From Eonycteris spelaea (Eukaryota > Chordata > Mammalia > Chiroptera > Pteropodidae), in contig PUFA01000143.1 of assembly GCA_003508835.1 (NCBI GenBank), positions 3,001,501-3,065,500 on the forward strand: DNA of 64,000 nucleotides, written 5' to 3'. The translations under genes and the position numbers were made by a program. A model generated the notes under the pieces. It saw only the letters and a list, made by a program, of their open reading frames with translations. It ran no database searches and was not told where the DNA came from. Positions 12,055-20,800 of this stretch are shown piece after piece (within the stretch, counting starts at the first letter, position 1; each line of letters opens with the position of its first letter).

Positions 12055-12250
12055 TGTAACCAATGTGTGTAGAGAGATCGGCCTTTGGAAGAATGAGTGC
12101 CCTTATCACAGGGAAACTATAAGACCAAAGTGCCAGAGAATTTAAAACAACGTGAGCCAGGCAAAGAAGACTGAGCCAAAAGACATCAGACTAGGAATAG
12201 TTTGCACATAGAAGCAGAGGGGCCATCAATGATTTGTCTAGTAGACACGA
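12055..12250 (+). pseudogene. Possible nucleocapsid and protease scrap in ERV A
   Basis: At 12,055-12,100 two cysteine codons three apart are followed, after a frame change, by G-L-W-K-N-E-C-P. This resembles a retroviral zinc knuckle in which the histidine codon has become leucine. About 130 bp on, near 12,225-12,240, 'ctagtagacacgacactg' reads L-V-D-T-T-L, reminiscent of a protease active-site turn with glycine lost. Both are weak on their own; their order and spacing fit gag-pro. A better knuckle and protease pair follows at 12,685-13,050, which makes this one either a duplicate or chance. Confidence 0.3.
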
Positions 12251-12684
12251 CACTGTAGCCACAGCCAAATATCAAAAAGAAACCAGTAAGTTATGAGGGG
12301 CAGCTGAATTCTGTCATTTCTGAGTGCTAGGTTTAAATGTAAAGGTTCACCATACTGTAATTCCATTATTGAATAGTCAAGAACATAAGCAGCTGATCAA
12401 AAACAGAATAACTTATTATCAGAGAATGCTGTGCAAAAACTACGTGTCCGTCTCAAATCTGTAAGTACATTAAATCCTGCAGACTGCCTTGGAGCCAGAG
12501 GTCTTTAAGGTGTCCAATTAACTGGGACTGGGCAGAGAAGGGAGCAAAGTACAAAAGGGTGCCAATTTTAGCTGCCATAATACAGGGGCCATCTCAAGGT
12601 GACCTTACACAGTAAAAAAACTTGCAGGACTGGAGGGTCTCGATCTTGGTTGGCTACAAGTGGCATTGTTGGGACTGAGACCTA

Positions 12685-13050
12685 ATCATTGTGCAAACTG
12701 CAAAAGAAAGGACACTAGAAGGGCGAGTGTTCATCCAGCCTCAGGAAGCTAGGTAGGGGTAAACCTCATAAGCCCTCTCCCCACATAGTAAGCCTCTTGC
12801 AAAGGGGCTGCTCTCTCCTCCAACAATGGAGATCCAAACACTTACAAGCTCCAGTCCTAGAAAAACCCACCAGGATCATAACAGTAGAAACTCAGATCAC
12901 CTTCGACATGGCAAAAAAAACCCAAAAAACAAACAAACAAACAAACAAACAAAACCCTGAATTTTACTAGGTACTAGAGCTGCCTACCCTGTCCTGACCC
13001 TTCCTGTGGATCTCTCTCCAATGCTAACTGCACAGTGACAGGAATAAAGT
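12685..13050 (+). pseudogene. gag-pro: ERV A nucleocapsid zinc knuckle and protease remnant
   Basis: Near 12,690-12,735 the reading is C-A-N-C-K-R-K, and then, one frame over, a glycine-histidine followed four codons later by cysteine. This fits the CX2CX4HX4C zinc knuckle that binds viral RNA, broken by a 1-nt deletion and a stop codon. Near 12,965-13,010 a frame reads L-G-T-R-A-A-Y-P-V-L-T, which fits the retroviral aspartic protease active-site loop with the catalytic Asp replaced by Gly. A (CAAA)n run lies between them at about 12,928-12,953. The nested LTR at 13,056 interrupts what follows. Confidence 0.5.
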
Positions 13051-13055
13051 CAGCC

Positions 13056-13600
13056 TGTTGTGGTTCGACCAAATCTAAGACCCACGGAGCCAATTGAGAT
13101 GAATTGTGAGCCTTTATTAGCTAGCCAGCAACTAACCCTCTACCACGCAGGGTCCGAGGAGATCAGTCCGAGCTCCCAAAAGAGGCAGTTTATAAAGAAA
13201 CAAAAGCAAGCAGATTACAGAAGCAGAAGTTGGCTCACTTGAAAATTTTTCACCCTTAACAAGCCTAATGTAAATTTCCTTTCCCGTTGTGAGACCAGGA
13301 TTAACAATGAAATTCTCTGCCACGCATCAGGACCAGGGTCCCGTGTGAGGGTGCCTTATCTGGGAAACTAGGACACAGCCAGAAAGGGGGGCAGCCCCCT
13401 TGCTTACCACACAATGCACGTTTGTGGGGAACCTAAGGCTAAACCATTGTAGACAACCCACCTCTATGTTGGGACTTCCTGCTAGTAGTCCAACTACTTC
13501 CCAGCAATGGGTTAAAAGTCAGCCCTCAAGGCAAATGGAAAGGGCTCCTCCTGAAACTCAGGAAGCATGTTACTATAAGACCAGCAGAGAATGTGTAACA
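13056..13600 (-). mobile_element. Solo LTR nested in ERV A, opposite strand
   Basis: Read on the minus strand it begins TGTTACACATT and ends GAACCACAACA. It has a TATAAA-like site (13,189-13,194) and AATAAA (complement at 13,113-13,118), so U3, R and U5 are in the right order. Its terminal 80 bp match the LTR at 1,621-2,018, but the U3 parts differ. It lies between the protease remnant and the lost front of pol, in the opposite direction to the host provirus. The right-hand boundary at 13,600 is a guess from the TG...CA rule; no clear target duplication was found. Confidence 0.6.
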
Positions 13601-14334
13601 TTTTCTAAGCGTGCTAACTAATATCTTAGCATCTCAGATGTTAAATATGACATTGAACTGAATGAAGCTCCACTACTTCTGTAAGATATGCAAATTACTC
13701 ACTTGATAGTTTCTTATTAATGGAAGAACTATTCTTATGTTAAAATGAAAACCAAAGAAAGAATTCTCTTAAAGCAATGAAGCCATCGACTTCATCTTAA
13801 GCAAGTCTCAGGTATTCGACCCATCAAAAAACTCCTTCTTCTCTTTAGGAAAAAAGGTCCTCTACCTCAAATCCTGATAATTGCCCAAAACTGGTAATTC
13901 AGATCCTCTGGCTAGTGATAAAGGTCATCAGCCCATTGTTAAGCAGAAATGGTGTTAAGACCCCCAGGGCCCTTAAAGTCTGAGGGGGAGGGGACATTAG
14001 GCCAAAGGTCTTCTTACTCTAAAAAATATATTAACCAAGTCTGTTTACCTTTGCTTGCTTAAAAGGCAAATTAATAGACATATGATTTAAATAATCAGTT
14101 TGAATCTTTTTCCTTGTCTAGGGACTAAGGCTGCACCTTTGCAGGAAACCCAAGACCTCACTCTGACTGAGGCAGAAAGGGAAAGAGTTTCATGAAACCC
14201 CAGTAGGCAAGGACTAGGACCTTTCTCTGCAGTAAGCAGTTAAGGAAGAAGAGACCTCCTGTCTCTCAACATCCATACTAATAATAAGTGGGATCTTAGA
14301 AAAGAGTTAGGCAGGAAATTTAGTTAAGGAGTTT
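13601..14334 (+). other. ERV A interior, unrecognised
   Basis: Position predicts reverse transcriptase, but at about 0.7 kb the space is far too short for it, and I see no YXDD-like motif. A purine-rich run 'gtctgagggggaggggacatt' lies near 13,978-13,998. I see no open frame and no array landmarks. Confidence 0.35.
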
Positions 14335-14870
14335 CTAGGTCTACCTGCAAAGACACTGAGGTCATCCTATCTCTGAAGTGGTTTGTTGTAATCCATCATG
14401 CACCCCCAAGGCCTTTAGGCTTCTCCCCATACAAAATCCTTTTCTGGAAACTCAGCATAAAAGGAGAAAAGGGTGTAACTGTAATTATGTTAGCAGAAAT
14501 TTAGGAAAAATATAGATTGAAGGGTATTCATTCAGTAGAGAAAGAAGGTATTTGTAATACATTTGGAGTCATAGTCGGAAGACTCAGATCATAATTGGCT
14601 TATTTTCCTAACTATTGTAGTATATTCTCATTTAAAAGATAAATTAAACTTTAGAAAGAGCCCCCATTGTTCTAGGAAATTAATTCCCTCCTTTTAGTCA
14701 GGAGAAGAAATATAGGTTAAGGATTAGAAAAAGGAGCCTTTCCAGCCAAACTAAACAGGTTCTCATATTGTTATATTAGCAACTCTCACTGTCATTAAAG
14801 TTACAGGTATTACTCCATGAATCCACCACACCTGGTAAAGAAAACAGCGTCTCCAAAGAACCGGGAGACT
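14335..14870 (+). pseudogene. pol: ERV A integrase C-terminal remnants
   Basis: Around 14,360-14,455 one frame reads through A-P-P-R-P-L-G-F-S-P-Y-K-I-L-F, the conserved stretch after the catalytic core of gammaretroviral integrase. Around 14,795-14,835 another frame reads V-T-G-I-T-P followed by a stop and I-H-H-T, which fits the end of the integrase C-terminal domain, where a tryptophan is usual in place of the stop. Most of pol between protease and this point is missing. The pieces are in different frames and contain stops. Confidence 0.5.
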
Positions 14871-15333
14871 TAGACTGCAAGAACATCTTTTTGATCAGCC
14901 ATTCTGGATCACGTTGCAGAGGCAGTAGAAAATCTGCCTGAGATCGTCAACCCTGCTCTGGCCACCCCCGGAAGCTGGTCAGTCTATGCATGGCAGAAGC
15001 TTGAGGAATTTCATCATGGGGCTCCTTATAATTGGACTTTAGGGAGGAAATTGGAGCAAAGAACTGTGAGCTATGTACCCATGTTACCAAAGGAGGTCAG
15101 AGAATGTCCACTACCTCAGTTTTCTTATAGCTACTGTGAATGACAGTGCTTTTCTCATATATATTTCAGAGCCACGTTGGATGTAGCAGTATTTACCACT
15201 TGCTGGGCATGGCAATTGGCACCTGAACAGGGACCTGAGTACGGGAAAACATGTACATGAGGTAAGGTGAGGAGACACCCTTGGGAAAAGCCTACATAAA
15301 GGAGTAGGAAGGAGAAAATACAAATCACAGACT
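14871..15333 (+). other. ERV A tail, possible envelope start
   Basis: After the integrase remnants the next ATG in a suitable place (15,016) opens M-G-L-L-I-I-G-L and then stops. It would fit the start of an envelope signal peptide but is too short to prove it. The rest has no recognised feature. ERV B's LTR begins at 15,334. Confidence 0.3.
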
Positions 15334-15637
15334 TGTTAGGTCAGCGGAGGCCTGCCTGGAGGCTTCCCAGCTTGACATCGGAATCTGGACAAGGGCCCAC
15401 CCTGAAGCCCTGGTGCCACTGACCTAATCCACCACCACCCTAATCTGGATGCTCAATTGACATTCCCCATTCTACACCCAACCCCCACTTAACCCTATAA
15501 AAACTATGCCCTCCTGTCCCAGGGCATGACTTCTCTGTCCCTCTCTTCTCTGGACCAGAGAATCTTGCCCGGGAGCACTCTCCCAATAAAGGCTTGCTTT
15601 TAAAACTTCTATCGGCATGTCATGCGTTTACCTTACA
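15334..15637 (+). mobile_element. ERV B 5' LTR
   Basis: It is 304 bp, starts TGTTAGGTCAGC and ends CCTTACA. TATAAAA lies at 15,496-15,502 and AATAAA at 15,585-15,590, leaving a short R and a U5 of under 50 bp. The start matches the 3' LTR stub at 17,801, which fixes the left edge. The primer site two bases downstream fixes the right edge. Confidence 0.85.
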
Positions 15638-15639
15638 TT

Positions 15640-15657
15640 TGGTCCCAAAACCCAAAA
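15640..15657 (+). other. ERV B primer-binding site, phenylalanine-tRNA-like
   Basis: TGGTCCCAAAACCCAAAA follows the LTR by two bases. It is closest to the complement of the tRNA-Phe 3' end, with about five mismatches, several of them C/G to A changes. Other tRNAs fit less well, but the assignment is from memory. Confidence 0.45.
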
Positions 15658-15973
15658 GGAGATTGTGTCCCTCGGCCTCAGGGAGGCCTTGAGGTGCCTC
15701 TCCTCTCTTTTCGTCCAGGACCTTTGCTGCCCACCTCCTACTGTCCGATAGGGTAAGTTCCCTTTTGGTCTCCCCACCCTCTCTGGCCCTGTTCCGCCGG
15801 GGCCCCTGTCTGTAACCCCAGCCGCATCAGGGTCACCGCTCCGTCATATTTGACTCCCGACCTGGTAAATTATGAGAGACATCTAACTTTCCACGGTCCT
15901 TTCTGACATTGGGTTAAATCAAAGTCTCAGGGACACCTGATCTCTGGTTTCACCTGTCCGGGTGGCTGAGACC

Positions 15974-17098
15974 ATGGGAGCTTCTAATTCGAAACCAGAC
16001 CCCAAAACTCCACTTGGGTGTCTCCTAACAAATTTTAGCCATCTAGGCCTCGATCAAGATTTAAGACGTAAAAGACTGATCTTTTACTCTACCGTCGCCT
16101 GGCCTAGATATCCGTTAGACAATCTAAGTGGCCTGCTGAGGGCACTTTCACTTCCAAACTCTGACAGATCTAGACACTGTCATAGGAAAAAAAGTGGGCT
16201 GAAATCCCGTATGTGCAAGCCTTTGTTGGGATCTACGCTCCCGTCCCTCCTTCTGCTCTCAATGGTCCACTGCTCAGGTCCTCTTAGCTCAGGAGGCTGG
16301 CCCTAAGCCTTCTACCTCACCAACCCCTGACACAAAGGTGAAGCCGCAACCAACTCATCTGCCTCTCCTCTCAACGATCCTCCAGAAATCCTTTCTCCCA
16401 CTCCACTCCGGCCTACCCCACCCCTCCCTACCCTAGTCCCTCGGTTTCTCCTCTGCTGCCCATCTCGCTGGATTCTACCACTCACCCGATATACCTTTCT
16501 CTTCCTCCTCCACCTCTACCTGCTCCATCCCCCGTCTCAGCCCATACCCGCTCTCGCTCTGCCCCTGCCCCCGACTCTGATCTCCTCTGCCCTCTTTGAG
16601 AGGTCGCTGAAGTTGTCATCTGAATCCACATTCCTTTCTCTTCACAGGATCTCTCTCAAATAGAAAAATGGTTAAGGTCTTTTTCTGAGGAGGGCCCTCA
16701 AACCCCTATACAGGAATTGGTGAAAAGGGCCTTTAAAGTTTTCAATGCCCGAGAGGAGACGGCTGAAATTCACCACCAGGCCCATCTCCACCAGCAGGTA
16801 GCACTCCAGACCCAAGCCTTGGTAGCTGCCTTGAGGCCGGCAGGCCCCAGGGGCCAAGGAGCTGGGGTCAACCCAAAATCAACCCCCTCTGGGGCATGCT
16901 TTAATGTGGCCATGAAGGCCACTGGGCCCATCAGTGCCCTAACACACAGGCTCCCATGAAGCCCTGCCTGATCTGCAAGCAGATGGGCCACTGGAAATCT
17001 GATTGCCCAATGACTGAATTGTCATCGGCGCCTCCACGCGGGGGATCATCTAGTCAGGCAATACCGTCACTGGAACTTCTCGGGTTAGCGGATGACTG
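15974..17098 (+). pseudogene. gag: ERV B gag, with capsid deletion and two zinc knuckles
   Basis: The start M-G-A-S-N-S-K at 15,974 gives a myristoylation signal for matrix. The matrix frame shifts near 16,130, and the continuing frame reads W-A-E-I-P-Y-V-Q-A-F-V-G near 16,197-16,235. A proline-rich spacer follows (about 16,320-16,600). Capsid is cut to its first residues near 16,640-16,690 joined to its last (about 16,690-16,760, P-I-Q-E-L-V-K-R-A-F-K-V-F-N). Nucleocapsid has two CX2CX4HX4C knuckles. The first (16,897-16,937) is broken by a 1-nt deletion. The second (16,965-17,006) is intact, reading C-L-I-C-K-Q-M-G-H-W-K-S-D-C. A stop ends the frame at 17,096-17,098. Most gammaretroviruses have one knuckle. 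Confidence 0.75.
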
Positions 17099-17139
17099 AT
17101 GAGGCCCAGACTCAGGTTCCCCTCTCACTCTCGCCGAGC

Positions 17140-17260
17140 CCAGGGTAACTCTCCAGGTAGCAGGTAAGTCCATCTCCTTCCTGGTGGACACGGAGGCTAC
17201 CTTCTCTGTTTTGCCTTCTCACTCGGGTCCTACAGTTCCCTCACCTATCTCAGTTATGGG
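17140..17260 (+). pseudogene. pro: ERV B protease fragment
   Basis: A frame at about 17,143-17,240 reads V-T-L-Q-V-A-G-K-S-I-S-F-L-V-D-T-E-A-T-F (17,143-17,202). This is the retroviral aspartic protease loop, but with D-T-E (17,187-17,195) where the catalytic family motif is D-T-G, a single-base G to A change. The enzyme would be inactive. Stop codons follow soon after, and reverse transcriptase is missing. Confidence 0.65.
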
Positions 17261-17439
17261 GAGTGACAGCACAGCCTCATGCCCACTTAAAACCCTTCCA
17301 CCTATTCACTGATGAACATTACCCGTAATTCCCCCTCTACTGATCTCTTATCTACCTTATCTCTCTCTCCTCCCGAGCTTACTCAGGCAGCATGCGGACT
17401 CGTGCCTCCCAGCCCCTACACCAGACCCAGCTACCAGAC

Positions 17440-17650
17440 CAGCTTCCTCAAATGGTGATCCGCTGTCTCCGGGGGACCAGGTCCTTCTCAAGGAGCTATA
17501 GCCTCGGTCACTAGAACCTCGGTGGTCAGGTCCACACACCGTCATACTGACCACACGGATAGCTGCCAAACTCCTGGGTCATCAGTGCTGGTACCACCTC
17601 ACTTGCCTGAAGCATGCTCCACCCCACGATGCATGGAACACATCCGTGAA
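17440..17650 (+). pseudogene. pol: ERV B integrase C-terminal domain
   Basis: In one frame from about 17,450 the sequence reads S-P-G-D-Q-V-L-L-K-E-L, a stop, and then P-R-W-S-G-P-H-T-V-I-L-T-T. It ends near C-W-Y-H-L-T-C-L-K-H-A-P-P. This is the beta-barrel C-terminal domain of gammaretroviral integrase, which binds target DNA and chromatin. At least one stop lies inside. The protease-to-integrase interval is only about 0.2 kb, so RT, RNase H and the integrase core were deleted. Confidence 0.65.
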
Positions 17651-17828
17651 GTTTCCCAGATCACAGTCAATCAGCTACTTTTACATCCATATGCTCGCCT
17701 ACCCACCGAAGTCCCGGACTCAGATCCCCAACCTCTTCGCCCCTAGTCAGCAGGAAGTAGCCAGATTTGACTTGACACCCCTATACCAAAGAGGTTGGGA
17801 TGTTAGGTCAGCAGAGGCCTGTCTGAGA
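17651..17828 (+). mobile_element. ERV B 3' end: tail, polypurine tract and LTR stub
   Basis: A short tail, in frame over 17,646-17,840, probably comes from the envelope 3' end. A purine-rich CAAAGAGGTTGGGA (17,787-17,800) is the plus-strand primer tract. The 3' LTR starts TGTTAGGTCAGCAGAGGCCT at 17,801 and matches the 5' LTR for its first 20 bases with one difference. It then passes into array sequence within 'ctgaga' (17,823-17,828). So only about 7% of the LTR is left. Confidence 0.8.
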
Positions 17829-20800
17829 TGGACTGGTTAACTATGATGAAAAGAAAGTTGAGATATTGACATTAGGGCAGTTTTTTCAGGGTGTTCAGAA
17901 GAGCCTTGTATTAGGCTAGCAGAGGAAAATGAGGTGAAGGTCACCAGAAATTCTCGTAACAATAATTAAGGATTCTTGCAATATTCATGAGATCTGCCCA
18001 CGGGATTAACTTTACCATTGTGAAACTGGCCTTTGGGCATCACATGGATTCCTGGTCATGGTGTGGCTCTCACTTTTGAGTAACCCTTTTATATTCCTTC
18101 CAAAATTCACATAAAAACTATGAGAAGGAGAGTTTCTATTTCAGTGTCTCAGAAAAGCCCCTCATTTATAAGGTCATATCTGCATGAGAATATATGCTTG
18201 AGGACAGCGGTGATGGCTACCAGATATTTGTTGTTAGTTTACTCACGTGAGTTTTCATCTGTGGTCAAGCTACCTCATTTAAAGTAAAGCAAGTGGCTGT
18301 CGTTCATTACCGCATTGAAATTTGGAGGCTGATTCAACTTGTTGAAGCTACTTCAAGTGGTAGAGTAGGTGCCATTTTGCTGTATTATGACAAAAATGCT
18401 GAGTCATTGGGAGCATAAATCTTAATGTTTTCTGGTGAAACTCCTACATATTTTTGGGGTGTGGACCTTAGGCTAATGTAGATGAAAGTGAATTCTTTCA
18501 TGGTCAATGCATCAATGCTGAAATATGGTAAGAGATGATGAGATATTTTGAATACATTTCTTTTTAGGATAGGGAAGAAGTAGTTGGAAATCACCTGAAA
18601 ATCATTTATCAATTAGTAAGGAATCACACTGCGGTAACATGAACAGCTTGTGGGATTCACTTGAGGACAAGAAAGGCCCCTTTGAAATTGATGTCTACCT
18701 GTGACTGGTCTCGGAACTGTGCACATAGGTATTCAATTTCCATCTTAGCATGAATCACGCCTCAATATGTGAAAGTTTTTCTACTCAAGTTGACCTTGCT
18801 AACGATATCGGCACAGTGTGAGGTTTTCCAACATTCATGTAATTATCCTAGTGCGGGTAGAGGAAATGAATATGGGCAATGGACTTCTATTGACAGTTTT
18901 TGTTTGTTTGGTTTTTTTTGCCCCCTACCAAGAAAGTCCTAGGTGCTAGGTCCTCCACTTTTGGTTTCCTTAAGTAATGTGAAAAGTCATTCTTTGGGCC
19001 TAAGTTTCCACTCGATATCCTAGAAAGAGGAAAATTGCATGTTCATATTCAAGGCTCACCATAAGTTCCTGAAAGAACAATCCAAACTATGTGTCAGTTT
19101 TCCAAGGGCCCATACTACCTTCTCTTACCAGAGGAAAAGCTTAGTGCTGTAAGTTATGGTCTCCTTTCAATCATTATCAAAAGGGAAAATTGCTGACCTG
19201 GGTCCAGTGTTTTCAAATATATTGTGAATATGGTAGAAGATTCCTGCCATTCGCCCTCAATTCTATCATAAATGCTTTAATAGGAGTACAGGCTTAGAGC
19301 CAGGAATGGAGTCATCTACTCTTCCTCCTCTTGGAGATGACAGAGAGATCTCTAGGCCAAAATCTCCACAAGAGTTTCTGGTTACAAGATCCAGGATGGG
19401 TGCTGTGTGTCTAAGTCTTCATTGTGTACAATTTTTTAAATTGGATGTTCTTTACTTTTTGGTCCTGGGTCTTTTAACCAGTTTCTTTTAGGAGATCAAG
19501 GCTTGCTGCTGAATTCAACAGTCTTCATTCTAATTCATCTCCCATACCAAAGGCTTTTGCTGTGAGCCCAGGACTCCAGGTATGATTTCTACAAGAAGGA
19601 CATGCTTGGAATACTGGGCTCATGTTACCAGTTCAGCCCCTGTTAGAGAAAGGCAAAAAATTGATGTGGTCCAATTTTTGAGTGTTACTTTCTGGAAATA
19701 ATAGAAGGGATTTGAACTGCAATCCAAGGTCAGTACTCTTGTTCCTGATTAAAAGATCCAGGCAAGATACAGGGTTATAGGGCTTGAGATAAAATTATCT
19801 TACCAGAGGCAATCTTGCCTTGTGGTTAAAGTTCTCTGTTCTGATACTTCTCAGAGAGCACAGGCTTAAAGCTTTGGATGCCAGTCTCCCTTGTGCTTTA
19901 GTTAGGCAAAAACAGACAATGTGCCTTGAGTCTGTGTCTCCACATTCTCTTCTGAGAGGACAAGGTTGCTGGTCTTAACAGCTTCCACTATTCTTCTTTT
20001 GTTCTAAGAAAACAGCTTTCTTTGTGGGCCATACACTCCACATGAGTTTCTGTTCACAGAGGATATCTTTTGTGTAGTGTGAGTAGTTGTTTCATCCAGT
20101 CTGCAATGAATGTGAGAGGCTGGGCCTGCACTCTCATTTCTGGAGGAGAGTTCCACCTTATTCTCACAGGTCTAAGTCTAAATTCTCTTGCCCTTGCATT
20201 AAGAAATGCTTGTGGCTGGATTTCTAGTGCACCACTTGACATTTGACCAGAAAAAAAAAAAAAAGCTAAGAACTATGGATTGGGAACATCACTTCAGTCT
20301 TCATAATAAGGTACACTGTGCTCTGAGGTCTCAGCTCGACATCTTGAAAGAACTGAAGAACTGGATCTTTCAGGCTAACATCTCCACCATCACACCTAAG
20401 AAAAAATCCACGCCTGCAGATAAGGTTAAAGTACATCAAGAAAGTTATTTTTTGCCAGAAAAAAGCTGGCTTTGCTGTTTATAGCCTCTGATATCCAAAT
20501 TGCAAAGTGGACAGACCTTTTGGCTTTGTACCAGTGATCAATTGTATTAATGTGTTAGGAATAAACAAGCTTTTGTTATGGCACAGCTCTCAAGTCTTCA
20601 TCATTCAAAGGGAGTACAGTACTGTTTCCTGAACCAAAGTCTCCTGTCTTCTCTGTAAGAGAGTACAGTTTAGATCTGTGGTCCATACACGTCACTTGAG
20701 ATTGTATCACAGTGTCTAGGATGTTAGTAATGTGAGCAGGGCCTTAGACTAGTCTATTCAAAAGGAGAGAGTTATAAACTTGGTAGTAGTGCCCTAATTG

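Larger units (their letters stand above)
9864..15333 (+). mobile_element. ERV A, decayed gammaretrovirus-like provirus
   Basis: Non-array DNA beginning where the repeat stops (near 9,864, after 'gcttgatgctgttggcatgg'). Reading order is an LTR remnant, a glutamate-tRNA-like primer site, a leader, a matrix start (10,737), nucleocapsid- and protease-like remnants (12,055-13,050), a nested opposite-strand LTR (13,056-13,600), integrase C-terminal remnants (14,340-14,870) and an unresolved tail. ERV B's 5' LTR follows directly, so ERV B probably inserted into ERV A, and the 3' end of ERV A has since been lost. Two nucleocapsid/protease-like signatures in a row raise the possibility that two different proviruses are fused here. 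All genes are broken. Confidence 0.7.
15334..17828 (+). mobile_element. ERV B, internally deleted provirus with two-knuckle Gag
   Basis: Compact provirus: 5' LTR (15,334-15,637), primer site (15,640), gag (15,974-17,100), protease (about 17,140-17,260), integrase C-terminal domain (about 17,440-17,650), short envelope or tail sequence, polypurine tract (17,787-17,800) and only the first 20-28 bp of a 3' LTR (from 17,801). Reverse transcriptase, RNase H, the integrase core, most of capsid and most of envelope are gone. Two Gag zinc knuckles and a phenylalanine-like primer site fit the ERV-F/ERV-H-like group of class I ERVs; this grouping is an inference. Repeat array resumes at the cut 3' LTR. 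Confidence 0.8.

Noticed and set aside
12928..12953. (CAAA)n run as a retroposon tail
   Set aside because: No element precedes it; it is a short simple repeat within retroviral sequence.
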